A stretch of DNA of 35,066 nucleotides, taken from Bacteroidales bacterium. GTDB taxonomy: Bacteria; Bacteroidota; Bacteroidia; Bacteroidales; Muribaculaceae. Within the stretch, counting starts at the first letter, position 1. Each line of letters starts with the position of its first letter. The position numbers and the translations under genes were made by a program. The notes under the pieces were generated by a model. The model did no database searches, was not told the origin of the DNA, and saw nothing but the letters and a program-made list of their open reading frames with translations. Location: NCBI GenBank assembly GCA_004552485.1, contig SFOH01000020.1, forward strand, positions 1 to 35,066, in the 5' to 3' direction. Positions 22,706 through 31,477 of the stretch are shown in pieces.

Positions 22706-25351
22706 TCAGAATTCCTGACCGAGGATGAAGTGGAAGTGTGAGCCGCCGCGCATACCGCGGACCTTGTCGAAACCGTAAGCCCAGTCGATGCCCATGAGGC
22801 CGACCATCGGGAGGTAGATGCGGACACCGGCGCCGGCGCTGCGCTTCATGCTGAAGGGGTTGAAGTCGCGCACCTTGGTCCAGGCGTTACCGCCTTCGAG
22901 GAAGGTGAGGGCGTAGATGGTGGTGGTGGGCTGGAGCATGAGGGGGAAGTGGAACTCGACGCCGAGGCGGGTGTAGGCGTAGCCTTCCTGGCCCCAGGGG
23001 GTGAGGTCACCGTTGTCGTAACCGCGGAGGGCGATGGTCTCGGTGGCATAGGTGTAGGAGCCGGACATGCCGTCGCCGCCGACGTAGAAGGTCTCGAACG
23101 GGGTCTTGAGGTATTTGTTGTAGGAGCCCAACAGACCGATGTCGGCGCGGGTCATGAGCACGGGTGTCCACTTCTCGGAGTTGGAGAGCGGGGTGTAGGT
23201 GCGCGATTTGAAGCGCAGTTTCCAGTATTCGATCCACTCGTAGAGCTTCTTCTTCGACTCGGTGGTGTTTTCCTCGGAGAGCTTCTTCCAGTCGCGTTTG
23301 CCGGTGAAGAGCTGTGCGGGAGGCGTGAGCTGGAGGTTGAGGGAGAACGATGAGCCGCTGCGGGTGTAGAGGGGGTTGTCGATGGAGTTGCGCGCGAGGG
23401 TGAGGCCGAGGACAAGGGCATTGGATGTGCCGTTGTTCATGTAGTAGAGGTATTCCCAGTTCTTTAGGTAATACCAGTTGTAGCCGAGCTCGGCGGTGAA
23501 GGTGAAGTAGTCGTCGGGCCACTTGAGGCGTTTGCCGAAGCCGACGTTGATGCCGACCATCTGGAGCACCTTGTTGGGGTCGTAGGCGTTCTCGTAGTTG
23601 TAGCCGTTGTCATAGCCGTAGCCATAACCGTAGCCGTAGCCGCCGTAACCGTAGCCGTTGTACATGTAGTCGCTCCACTGGCGGTTGTAGTAGGAGCTGT
23701 TCACGCCGGTCTGACGCGAGTAGAAGGCCGAAACCTGGAGGCTGTTGGGGCGTTTGCCGCCGAACCACGGGTCGAGGAACGACAGCGAGTAGGCCTGGTA
23801 GTAGCGGGCGTTGGTCTGGGCGCTGATGGTGAAGGTCTGGCCTTCGCCCTGCGGGATGACGCCCTTGTAGGTGCTCGGGTGGAAGAGGTTCTTGATGGAG
23901 AAGTTGGTGAACTTCAGCGAGAGTTTACCGATAATGCCGGTCTGGCCCCATCCCATCGAGAACTCGATCTGGTCGTTGGCTTTCGACTCGAGGTCGAGGA
24001 CCACGTCGACGGTTCCGTTCTCCTCGTTGGGCTGGATGTCGGGCTGGAGGTGTTCGGGGTTGAAGTGGCCGGTCTGGGCAATCTCACGCAGCGAGCGCAT
24101 GAGCTTGTCCTTGGAGAAGAGCTCGCCGGGACGTATGCGCAGCTCGCGGCGCACGACTTTCTCGTAGAGGCGGTCGTTGCCGTTGATGACCACATTGTTG
24201 ATGCGTGCCTGCGGACCTTCCATCATGCGCATTTCCAGCGAGATGGAGTCGCCCTCGACGTCGCGCTCGATGGGCACGAGGTTGTAGAACAGGTAGCCGT
24301 TGTCCATGTAGAGGTTGGAGACGGCGTCGTCGTCCTCGGTGAGGCGCTTGTTCATGAGCTTCTGGTTGTAGACCTCGCCGGGGTGCATGTCGAGGACGGT
24401 GTTGAGCACGTCGGTGGGATAGACCGTGTTGCCCACCCACGAGATGTCGCGGATGTAGTATTTCTTGCCTTCGTCAACGGTGATGTGCACGTCGACCTTT
24501 TTCTCGTTGTAGGGGACAACGCTGTCGCTGACAATCTTGGCGTCGCGGTAGCCTAACTCGTTGTATTTCTCGATGATGCGGTTGAGGTCGTCCTCATAGT
24601 CCGACTCCACGAACTTCTTCTGGCGGAAGAGGTTGAGGAGCTTGCCGCTCTCGTTGGTCTTCTTCATGGTGCGCTGGATCTTGCGGTCGGAGAGCACCTG
24701 GTTGCCGTTGATGTAGATTTTGTGGACCTTGACCTTGTCGTGGCGGTTGACGTTGACGTCCACAATCATCTCGTTGGGAGCGGAGAGGTCCTCGCGGAGC
24801 ACCACGTTGACGTCGGCGTTACCGAAGCCTTTGTCGGCGTAGTACTTCTTGGCGATCATCTCGATGCGGTTCACAATATTCTGGGTGATGACGTTGCCCT
24901 TCATGAGCTTGAGGCGCTCCTGGAGGTCGTCGCGCTCGCCCTTCTTGGCGCCGTTGTAGTTGACCTGCGAGATACGCGGCTGGGGGCGCACCTCGATTTC
25001 GAGCCACGCCTTGTCGCCAGCGGTCTTGAGCACCTTCACGCGGGCCTGCGAGAAGAGCTGCTGGCGCATGAGGCGTTTGACGGCCTGGGTGATGTCGTCG
25101 CCGGGGATGGCCACGCGATCGCCTTTCTTGAGTCCGGTGTATCCCAGGATGAGGAATTCGTCATAATTGGGGGCGCCGGTGACTTTGATGTCGGCGATTT
25201 CGTAGACGCGGGGCATGCCGCTGAATATGACGTTGGGCTCGTAGATTGTGTCCGTGGGCGCTGCCGCTGCGGGCTGGGCGGTCTGAGCGGCGGCGCGGGG
25301 CGCAGCAACGGCCAGCAGGGCGGCCAGGAGGGTGAGGAATTTGAGGCGCAT
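22706..25351 (-). CDS. bamA: Outer membrane protein assembly factor BamA
   Basis: BamA is the Omp85 core of the machine that folds beta-barrels into the outer membrane. The 881-residue product (start ATG 25351, MRLKFLTLLAALLAVAAPRAAAQ signal peptide; a GTG at 25375 would add eight residues) has five POTRA domains (about 40-435) followed by a 16-strand Omp85 barrel. The barrel shows the family VRGY-like motif as IALRGYDNG (about 785) and ends in FHFILGQEF with a C-terminal aromatic. An unusual Gly-Tyr tandem stretch lies near residues 565-587 in an external-loop position of the barrel. It follows uppS by 97 nt and precedes two ompH genes, an arrangement that supports the identity. Confidence 0.93.
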   Translation of the reverse strand: MRLKFLTLLAALLAVAAPRAAAQTAQPAAAAPTDTIYEPNVIFSGMPRVYEIADIKVTGAPNYDEFLILGYTGLKKGDRVAIPGDDITQAVKRLMRQQLFSQARVKVLKTAGDKAWLEIEVRPQPRISQVNYNGAKKGERDDLQERLKLMKGNVITQNIVNRIEMIAKKYYADKGFGNADVNVVLREDLSAPNEMIVDVNVNRHDKVKVHKIYINGNQVLSDRKIQRTMKKTNESGKLLNLFRQKKFVESDYEDDLNRIIEKYNELGYRDAKIVSDSVVPYNEKKVDVHITVDEGKKYYIRDISWVGNTVYPTDVLNTVLDMHPGEVYNQKLMNKRLTEDDDAVSNLYMDNGYLFYNLVPIERDVEGDSISLEMRMMEGPQARINNVVINGNDRLYEKVVRRELRIRPGELFSKDKLMRSLREIAQTGHFNPEHLQPDIQPNEENGTVDVVLDLESKANDQIEFSMGWGQTGIIGKLSLKFTNFSIKNLFHPSTYKGVIPQGEGQTFTISAQTNARYYQAYSLSFLDPWFGGKRPNSLQVSAFYSRQTGVNSSYYNRQWSDYMYNGYGYGGYGYGYGYGYDNGYNYENAYDPNKVLQMVGINVGFGKRLKWPDDYFTFTAELGYNWYYLKNWEYLYYMNNGTSNALVLGLTLARNSIDNPLYTRSGSSFSLNLQLTPPAQLFTGKRDWKKLSEENTTESKKKLYEWIEYWKLRFKSRTYTPLSNSEKWTPVLMTRADIGLLGSYNKYLKTPFETFYVGGDGMSGSYTYATETIALRGYDNGDLTPWGQEGYAYTRLGVEFHFPLMLQPTTTIYALTFLEGGNAWTKVRDFNPFSMKRSAGAGVRIYLPMVGLMGIDWAYGFDKVRGMRGGSHFHFILGQEF
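23600..23662 (-). repeat. Hexanucleotide-type repeat coding Gly-Tyr tract in bamA
   Basis: On the minus strand this segment is built from variants of GGCTAC and GGTTAC, coding roughly NGYGYGGYGYGYGYGYDNGY. The unit repeats with small changes and is in frame, so copy-number changes would preserve the reading frame. Confidence 0.7.
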
Positions 25352-25448
25352 ATTGTGATTGAGAGTTCTTTTCACGGGGTAGGGGGGAATTGTGATTGTT
25401 TTATGGGTGGACGGGGAGAGGAATGACTTTTTCAGGCGGTGCGGCCGC

Positions 25449-26258
25449 TCACTGTGGCGGCGGGGTGGGGGAGGTGTCTTCGCCGGTCACCTGCTGGCCG
25501 GTTTTGCCGAAGCGTCGCTGGCGCCGGGCGTAGTCGGCGAGGGCGGTGTGGAAGTCGTCGATGGAGAAGTCGGGCCAGTAGCGGTCGGTGACGTAGAGCT
25601 CGGAGTAGGCGATCTGCCAGAGCAGGAAGTTGGAGATGCGTTTCTCGCCGCCGGTGCGTATGAGCAGGTCGGGGTCGGGGATGCCGGCGGTGGTTAGGCG
25701 CGAGGAGATGAGCTCGTCGGAGACGTCGTCGGGAGAGAGCCTGCCTTCGCGGACATCTTCGGCGATGGAGCGCATGGCGCGTGTCAGTTCCCAGCGCGAG
25801 CTGTAGCTGATGGCGAGGATGAGGTTGAGGCCGGTGCAGTGGGCCGTGGCCTCCATGCAGCCGTCGAGGCGTCGGCGCGTGTAGTCGGGGACGCGGCTGA
25901 GGTCGCCGATGACCGAGAGGCGGCAGTTGTTGGCGATGAGGCCGGGTGTCTCGCGCTCGAGGGCCGTGACGATGAGGTGCATCAAGAGGTCGACCTCGCG
26001 CTGGGGACGGTTCCAGTTCTCGGTTGAGAACGTGTAGAGCGTGAGATATTCTATTCCGGCGTCAGAGGCGGCCTGGGTGATGCGGTGGACGCTGTCCACG
26101 CCGGCAGAGTGGCCCATGGAGCGGTCCATGCCTTTCTGCTGGGCCCAGCGGCCGTTGCCGTCCATGATGATGGCGACATGGCGGGGCATGCAGGCTCCGG
26201 CGACGCTGCTCTGCGGCGCTGACGGCTGTGATGCTTGTGTCTGCTCTTTGGGGCTCAT
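25449..26258 (-). CDS. uppS: Isoprenyl transferase (undecaprenyl diphosphate synthase)
   Basis: UppS condenses isopentenyl diphosphates in cis onto farnesyl diphosphate to make the lipid carrier for peptidoglycan and other surface glycans. The 269-residue protein has IMDGNGRWAQ (31-40) with catalytic Asp33, followed by GHSAGVDSVH, YTFSTENWNRP, ISYSSRWEL and the C-terminal LLIRTGGEKRISNFLLWQIAYSELY with the diphosphate-binding Arg. Residues 1-24 are a polar N-terminal extension (QTQASQPSAPQ) and the last about 18 residues a disordered tail. The placement between DUF6089-type and bamA genes is typical for Bacteroidota. Confidence 0.95.
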   Translation of the reverse strand: MSPKEQTQASQPSAPQSSVAGACMPRHVAIIMDGNGRWAQQKGMDRSMGHSAGVDSVHRITQAASDAGIEYLTLYTFSTENWNRPQREVDLLMHLIVTALERETPGLIANNCRLSVIGDLSRVPDYTRRRLDGCMEATAHCTGLNLILAISYSSRWELTRAMRSIAEDVREGRLSPDDVSDELISSRLTTAGIPDPDLLIRTGGEKRISNFLLWQIAYSELYVTDRYWPDFSIDDFHTALADYARRQRRFGKTGQQVTGEDTSPTPPPQ

Positions 26259-26303
26259 GGCTCTCTGATGCGGTTTCTTTATATTATTAATAATGTGTAA
26301 GGC

Positions 26304-27017
26304 TCAGTCAACGTAGTGGCACGTCTCGCATCGCTTGCCGAATTCATAGCTGATGCCGACAGTGAAGCGCGAGTACCAGTCGTTGTTCTTGAGGAATGAT
26401 GATTTTATGGTGGCCAGGTCACTGAGGTCCTTGCCGTCGATGTGGTCGTTGAAGACCTTGATGACGGCGAACTCGGTGAAGAGGTTGAGGCGTTCCTTGA
26501 GTTTGAATTTGAAGCCGAAGCCCATGGGAATGCTGGGGCCGAAGGCTGTGTCGTCGTCGCACATGGCCATGGTCAGACCGAGGCCGACGCTGAGATAGGG
26601 CGTCCAGCGGCGCATCTTCTTGTAGGTCTCGCCGATGCCGAAGCTGAAGAAGTTGAACTCGACGCGGGCGGTGAGGTCGTAGACGGTGCTGTTGAAGGAG
26701 TAGGTCTTGCCCTCGGGCCATACATTGTCCATGTCGGAGGTGTCGCCGCTGATGGTCAGCACGTTGAAGCCGCCGCGGAAGGCCCACCGGGTGGTGGGGA
26801 GATAGCGCACTCCCAGGCCGAAGGCGAAGCCGGGGTGGGAGAGAAGCGTCTTGGAGGCCTCGCCCTGGTATCCGCTCATGCCCAGCTCGGCGCCGAAGTC
26901 GAACTTGTAGGGCGCTTCCTGGGCCGACGCGCACGGCGTCCAGGCGGCCATGAGGACCACGGCGGCGAGGAGGGCGGCTATGCGCGCGCGTATGTTGTGT
27001 AATGGGTTGCGAGGCAT
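26304..27017 (-). CDS. Outer-membrane beta-barrel protein, DUF6089-like
   Basis: The ATG at 27017 gives a 237-residue protein with a signal peptide (MPRNPLHNIRARIAALLAAVVLMAAW...CASAQ); a TTG at 27047 is possible but unnecessary. The mature part is an alternating-strand small barrel: YKFDFGAELGMSGYQGE, GFAFGLGVRYLP, YDLTARVEFNFFSFG, TPYLSVGLGLTMAM, MGFGFKFKLKERLNLFTEFAV, and a terminal strand RFTVGISYEFG. A CETCH-like cysteine pair sits at the extreme C-terminus (RCETCHYVD). This matches the small barrel protein that regularly precedes uppS in Bacteroidota, known as DUF6089. Its function is not established; proximity suggests a role in envelope assembly. Confidence 0.82.
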   Translation of the reverse strand: MPRNPLHNIRARIAALLAAVVLMAAWTPCASAQEAPYKFDFGAELGMSGYQGEASKTLLSHPGFAFGLGVRYLPTTRWAFRGGFNVLTISGDTSDMDNVWPEGKTYSFNSTVYDLTARVEFNFFSFGIGETYKKMRRWTPYLSVGLGLTMAMCDDDTAFGPSIPMGFGFKFKLKERLNLFTEFAVIKVFNDHIDGKDLSDLATIKSSFLKNNDWYSRFTVGISYEFGKRCETCHYVD

Positions 27018-27056
27018 TGACGTGAGTGAGGAGAGAAGGTTGTTCAAGAGTGGGGA

Positions 27057-28592
27057 TTATTCAATGGGGATGAACGTAAAGCGCTGGATGACACCGCGGT
27101 AGAGGGTGTTGATGAGCGCGCCCTGGGCGTTGTAGCCGCCGAAGAGGTAGATGTAGGGGCACTCCCACTCGGAGACGGGCTTGGTCAGATACTGGGCGGG
27201 GCGTGAGACGATGTTGCCGGCGGGGGAGGAGGTGTTGGTCGGCACGAGCGATGTCCAGCGCTGCGAGCGCGAGGCCTTCTGCGGCACGTGGAGCGTCTGC
27301 TTGTAGATGAAGCCTTTGGCGCCGCTGCGGCCGGGGATGAGGGCGGCCTGCTGGAGCAGTTTGCCGGCCTTCTCCCAGTTCATGCCGAAGTCGGGCGACA
27401 CGTAGACCGTGTCGTTGAGGGCGCCGTCGGAGCGCTTGCCGAACATGGCGATGAGAACAGACTTGCGCGTCACCTTCAGCGTGTTCTGGTTGACGTCGGC
27501 GGTGAAGTAGGGCACCACTGTCGCGCCGTCCAGGGCATAGGGCAGGGCGCGGCGCGAGATGCTGGCCCACGAGTTGCCGTCATAGCCCCAAGTGACGTTG
27601 CAGAGCGAGCCGTCGGCGCAGCGGCCGCCGGTGATGATGGTCTGAGGAGAGCCGGCGAAGTCGAAGGTGTAGGTTATGGTCTGCGAGGCGCCGCTGACGG
27701 GGAATCCGTCGGGGAGGGCCTCCTCGGAAGAGGCGGGGTAGGTGACAAGGTTATAGGCGCCGGCAGCGCGGGTGCAGCCCAGGAGCTTGTTCCGGTGGGC
27801 GCCGTAGATGTTGGTCCAGTTCTGACCGGTGGCCGTCCATGTGACTCCGTCGGTGGAGGTCATCAGGTTGCCGGCCGTGTCGAGCATGAAGAGGGCCGAC
27901 TCCGTGGCGTTCAGCGAGGAGAGCACGGGGGTGAAGCCCAGCTGAGGCGTGGCGTAAGACCAGACGCCGTCGGGGTCCGTGGCGCGGGCCATGCAGTAGC
28001 GGCCGTCATAATAGGTCATGCACCAGAAGGTGTCGGCGGTGTGGGCCGTGCCCTGGTCGGTGACCACGGTGAATTGCGAGGGGAGACCGGCGCGCTCGAG
28101 GCGGCTCCAGGTGAGTGTGTCGGGGTTGGACTTGTGCACCAGCACGCGAACGCTGTAGCTGGCCGAGGACTGGCCGTCGGCCGAGACGATGCGCAGGCGC
28201 ACCGGACCGCGGGAGAAGTCGATGGAGTCGCCCGGGTTCTCGATGTAGTTGTGCACCGAGTCGGCTTTGCCCTCGCGGGGCTCGTAAATCTCCAGGACGG
28301 AGGCGGTGGCCACGGTGATGCGGGGCACCAGGCGCGTTATGTTGCTGCCCATGGGGAGGGAGTCGGCGTTGAAAATCTCGCCGGAGAGCTGGTCGATGGA
28401 GAAGAAGACGGTGTCCAGACTCTGGCAGACGGAAGAGTCGGCGGACAGCGCGAAGTTCAGCAACTGACAGCTGTAGGGCAGGTTCGTTTCGTTCGTTATG
28501 TCGTCATCGCTGTTGCAGGCGCCGAAAGAGAGGGCGGCGGCAGTGACGGTGAGCAGCGCGGAGAGTTTCTTGAGAAGTTTCTTGTTGAACAT
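27057..28592 (-). CDS. DUF6242-like lipoprotein with beta-propeller-like repeats
   Basis: The 511-residue product has a lipoprotein signal (MFNKKLLKKLSALLTVTAAALSFGAC, Cys26) followed by SDDD, the type of acidic stretch used for surface export of lipoproteins in Bacteroidota. Residues about 40-155 form a beta-sandwich-like N-terminal domain (YSVRVLVHK at its end). The rest contains repeated blade-like motifs with WSRL, DGVWSY, DGVTWTATG, YDGNSWASI, FGMNWEKAG and YIYLFGGYN, resembling a sialidase/kelch propeller. It matches what is called DUF6242. Its role is unknown. It is the first gene of the cluster running to ompH; the next gene begins 39 nt downstream. Confidence 0.82.
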   Translation of the reverse strand: MFNKKLLKKLSALLTVTAAALSFGACNSDDDITNETNLPYSCQLLNFALSADSSVCQSLDTVFFSIDQLSGEIFNADSLPMGSNITRLVPRITVATASVLEIYEPREGKADSVHNYIENPGDSIDFSRGPVRLRIVSADGQSSASYSVRVLVHKSNPDTLTWSRLERAGLPSQFTVVTDQGTAHTADTFWCMTYYDGRYCMARATDPDGVWSYATPQLGFTPVLSSLNATESALFMLDTAGNLMTSTDGVTWTATGQNWTNIYGAHRNKLLGCTRAAGAYNLVTYPASSEEALPDGFPVSGASQTITYTFDFAGSPQTIITGGRCADGSLCNVTWGYDGNSWASISRRALPYALDGATVVPYFTADVNQNTLKVTRKSVLIAMFGKRSDGALNDTVYVSPDFGMNWEKAGKLLQQAALIPGRSGAKGFIYKQTLHVPQKASRSQRWTSLVPTNTSSPAGNIVSRPAQYLTKPVSEWECPYIYLFGGYNAQGALINTLYRGVIQRFTFIPIE

Positions 28593-28688
28593 TATGTGAT
28601 AGAATCAGCGTTAAAAACGGAGGCGCTAAACGCGCGTGCGCGAGGGCTCTCGGCTGTGAGAAGCGGAGGGCCGCAGCGTTTAAGAGTA

Positions 28689-28719
28689 CAAAATTAAAAT
28701 TTTGTGGCCAAACAGGCAA
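28689..28719 (-). promoter_or_regulatory. Promoter of the DUF6242-uppS-bamA-ompH cluster
   Basis: The minus strand shows TAATTTTG (28689-28696) and a TTG -33 element (28717-28719) with 20-nt spacing. The leader to the ATG at 28592 is about 90 nt. No internal promoter of equal quality was noticed in the downstream gaps. Confidence 0.6.
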
Positions 28720-28801
28720 GTTTGCGGGCATAAAAAGGAGGAAAACGGCCGATTTTATATGTTTTTAACGGGCATGCTCCTCCAACTGTTAAATCTTCTC
28801 A

Positions 28802-28856
28802 ACAAAAACGCCCCCTTTGCGCCGCTCCCAGCGCGGCTGTAACCCGGCCGGGGGCG
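28802..28856 (-). terminator. Terminator downstream of ribD
   Basis: On the minus strand, CGCCCCC (28850-28856) pairs with GGGGGCG (28809-28815), enclosing a smaller stem (GCCGC/GCGGC), and is followed directly by TTTTTGTT. It begins 12 nt past the ribD stop. The layout fits an intrinsic terminator with a large loop. Confidence 0.65.
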
Positions 28857-28868
28857 CATCGGCGCGAC

Positions 28869-29921
28869 TCAGCCCTCGATGAAAGGATGCGTGGCCGTAA
28901 ACAGGTCGTTGTTGGTGAGCCACGAGATGACGTTCTCGCCGACCGTGGCGGTGTGAACAGGCCGTAACGTACTGAGTGACGGGGCTTTGGCGATGCCGTC
29001 GGCGCCGAGAGAGAACGGCGCTGTCTCCACGCGCGCCGCATCCCACAGCCCCTCGTCGATGAAGGCGCGGAGCGTCTGTGCACCGCCTTCGACGAGGACG
29101 GACGTGAAGCCGCGCTCATAGAGGCCGTGCATGGCCTCGGTGAGACTGCAGTAATCGCTGAGAATCAGCGTGTTGGGATTGGTGAGCACCTTATAGTCCG
29201 TGCCCTGCAGACGTCCGCGGCGGTCAAGGATGACGGGCACGGGCGACTCGCCCGGGAAGAGACGCGTGTCCAGGCCGGGATTGTCGGCGATGACCGTCCC
29301 CGAGCCCACGAGGATGGCGCCGTGGAGAGCGCGCAGGCGGTGGGCCATCGCCGATGTCAGCGGCGTCGAGAACCGTGCCGCGGTGGGGCGGTCGGCAGTG
29401 CGCCGGTGATCCATGAACGCGTCGGCACTCTGCGCCCATTTCAGCGTGATGAACGGCCGCTGACGGCGGTGGGCGGTCATGAAGACGGCATTGAGTTGCT
29501 CCGCCTCGCGGGCGAGCAGGCCTGTCTCGACGGCGACACCGGCATCGCGGAGCATGCGGATGCCGCGGCCGCTGACAGCCGGGAAGGGGTCGACGGAGGC
29601 TACGACAACGTGCGGTATGTGCTTGTTAATGAGAAGTTTGGCGCATGGCGGCGTCTTGCCGTAGTGCGAGCATGGTTCGAGGGTGACGTAGGCGGTGGCC
29701 TCGCTGAGCAGATGTTGGTCATCGGGACGGACGGAGGCCACGGCGTTCACCTCGGCATGGCCCTCGCCGTAGCGGCGGTGCCAGCTCTCGCCGATGATAC
29801 GGCCGTCGGCAGCGGTTATCACGCAGCCAACCATGGGGTTGGTGCGCGTGGCGCCAAGGCCGTGGCGGGCGAGCTCGAGGGCTCGCGACATGTATTTTTC
29901 GGGGGTCTGCGTATGTTGCAT
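28869..29921 (-). CDS. ribD: Bifunctional riboflavin biosynthesis deaminase/reductase
   Basis: RibD carries out two cytosolic steps of riboflavin synthesis: deamination of diaminohydroxyphosphoribosylaminopyrimidine and NADPH-dependent reduction of the ribosyl chain. The 350-residue protein has an N-terminal cytidine-deaminase-like domain with zinc ligands His55 and catalytic Glu57 (HAE) and Cys84 and Cys93 in EPCSHYGKTPPC. A reductase domain from about 150 has ITLKWAQSADA, LVGSGTVIADNPGLDTR and the VEGGAQTL substrate loop. Full length for the family. A -7 box lies only 5 nt upstream of the ATG. It is transcribed away from rpoN and is not with other rib genes here. Confidence 0.94.
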   Translation of the reverse strand: MQHTQTPEKYMSRALELARHGLGATRTNPMVGCVITAADGRIIGESWHRRYGEGHAEVNAVASVRPDDQHLLSEATAYVTLEPCSHYGKTPPCAKLLINKHIPHVVVASVDPFPAVSGRGIRMLRDAGVAVETGLLAREAEQLNAVFMTAHRRQRPFITLKWAQSADAFMDHRRTADRPTAARFSTPLTSAMAHRLRALHGAILVGSGTVIADNPGLDTRLFPGESPVPVILDRRGRLQGTDYKVLTNPNTLILSDYCSLTEAMHGLYERGFTSVLVEGGAQTLRAFIDEGLWDAARVETAPFSLGADGIAKAPSLSTLRPVHTATVGENVISWLTNNDLFTATHPFIEG

Positions 29922-29925
29922 GGCA

Positions 29926-29933
29926 CAAATTTA
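29926..29933 (-). promoter_or_regulatory. -7 box immediately upstream of ribD
   Basis: The minus strand reads TAAATTTG, matching TAnnTTTG, with only 4 nt between it and the ribD ATG (29919-29921). If used, the transcript would be leaderless or nearly so. The low-GC sequence here makes a chance match possible. Confidence 0.4.
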
Positions 29934-29966
29934 TTAAATCTTCAGTGAAGAGCCAAAAAAATTGCG

Positions 29967-29974
29967 TACTTTTG
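29967..29974 (+). promoter_or_regulatory. -7 box of rpoN
   Basis: TACTTTTG matches TAnnTTTG and lies 22 nt before the rpoN start codon at 29997. No clear -33 TTTG is at the usual spacing. Confidence 0.5.
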
Positions 29975-29996
29975 TAGTCTGAATAAAAACTCACCG

Positions 29997-31408
29997 ATGA
30001 AGGAAAGCCTCTCACTGACCCAGAAACAGACGCTGACACAGACGCTGGCGCCGCTGCAGGTGCGCTATGTGAAGATGCTGGAGATGAACTCCGCAGCCAT
30101 AGAAGAGGAGGTGAGCCGTCAGCTCGACGAGAACCCCGCCCTCGAAGCCCGCAGCGAGACACCGGCCGACACAGCCGATGCCTCGCCGGCCGACAGCGTC
30201 GACTATGACAGCGAGGACGACCGCGCCGACGCCTACGCCGTCTTCCGCCGCCGCAGCGCCGGCAGCGACTCTCAGCCCATGCCCATGGAGGCCAACGCCG
30301 CGACCGAGACTCTTGCCGAGAGCCTCCAAAGGCAGCTCAGCGAACTCGAGCTCACCGCCCCCGTGCGCGCTTTGGCTCAGTATATCATAGGAAATCTCGA
30401 CGACAACGGCCGTCTGACGCGCGCGCCACAGGCCATCGCCGACGACATCGCCATCAGCACCGGTGCCGAAATCCCCGAGCCGCTCATGCGCGAGGCCCTC
30501 GACGCCGTGCGCGAGCTCGATCCCGCCGGCGTTGGCGCCGAAGACCTCCGCGACTGCCTCATGCTGCAGCTGCAGCGCAAAAAGGCCACGCAGGAGCGCG
30601 ATGACGCGATGATGATTCTCGAGCGCCATTTCGACCTCTTCGCCGTGCGCAATTTCGAGCGGCTGCGTGCCCGCTCCGGCCTCACGCCCCGGCGCCTCGA
30701 AGCCGCCGTGACACTCAGGCCGAGCCCGTGTCGGACCGCATCATGCACATCACCCCCGACTTCACCGTCGAGCCCGACGAGACGGACGCCACCGGCAACC
30801 GCTTCATCGTCACACTCTCGCAGAATATCCCCGAACTCATTGTCAGTCAGACCTTTGACGTGCAGGCGGAACAGAGCCTCACAGCCAACGCCGGCCGCGG
30901 AGGCGACAAGGCACTGCTGTTCATACGCTCGCGCCGCCAGGAGGCCAACGAGTTCATCGATCTCATCGCGCGCCGCAATGCCACGCTCTTGGCCGTCATG
31001 AAAGCCATCGTGCGCATCCAGGCACCCTTCTTCCGCACCGAAGACCGCAGCCTCATCAAACCCATGATACTCAAGGATATAGCCGAGATGACCGACCGCG
31101 ACCTCAGCGTCATATCGCGTGCCACCTCCGGCAAGTATGTGGCCACGCCCGGCGGCGTCTATCCGCTGAAGATGTTCTTCAACGAGCGTCCCCACGAGGA
31201 CTCGGAGGTGTCGTCTCACGCCATCATCACCGAGCTGCAGTCGCTCATCGACGGCGAGGACAAACGGCGTCCCCTCAGCGACGATGCCCTCACCGCCGCC
31301 CTCAATGCTAAAGGACTGCCCATCGCGCGGCGCACCGTCGCCAAATACCGTGAGCAACTGGGCATCCCCAACTCGCGCGGACGCCGCTCGATGAAGGCTC
31401 ATAAGTAG
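29997..31408 (+). pseudogene. rpoN: RNA polymerase sigma-54 factor, reading frame broken
   Basis: Sigma-54 directs core polymerase to -24/-12 promoters that need AAA+ activators. The first frame (from ATG 29997) encodes region I (LTQKQTLTQTLAPLQVRYVKMLEMN), an acidic linker and most of the core-binding domain up to RLEAAVTL near 30716. From there that frame becomes nonsense (RPSPCRTASCTSP...) to a stop at 31001, while the +1-shifted frame carries on with QAEPVSDRIMHITPDFTVEP and the DNA-binding domain. That includes the RpoN box ARRTVAKYRE and ends at 31408. Between the two pieces the usual I..LNPKPG segment is missing, so this looks like a small out-of-frame deletion at about 30713-30719 and not a single-base slip. 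Either the gene is a pseudogene or there is an assembly fault. Confidence 0.85.
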
Positions 31409-31477
31409 AATATAACGAATTTGCTAACAAATATATAGAACCAAACATTTAAAGTAAAAGATTAACACTGAAAATAT

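Noticed and set aside
29997..31001. Treating the first half of rpoN as a complete, shorter gene.
   Set aside because: After about codon 240 the sequence turns to low-complexity Ser/Pro/Arg/Thr nonsense while sigma-54 homology continues in another frame.
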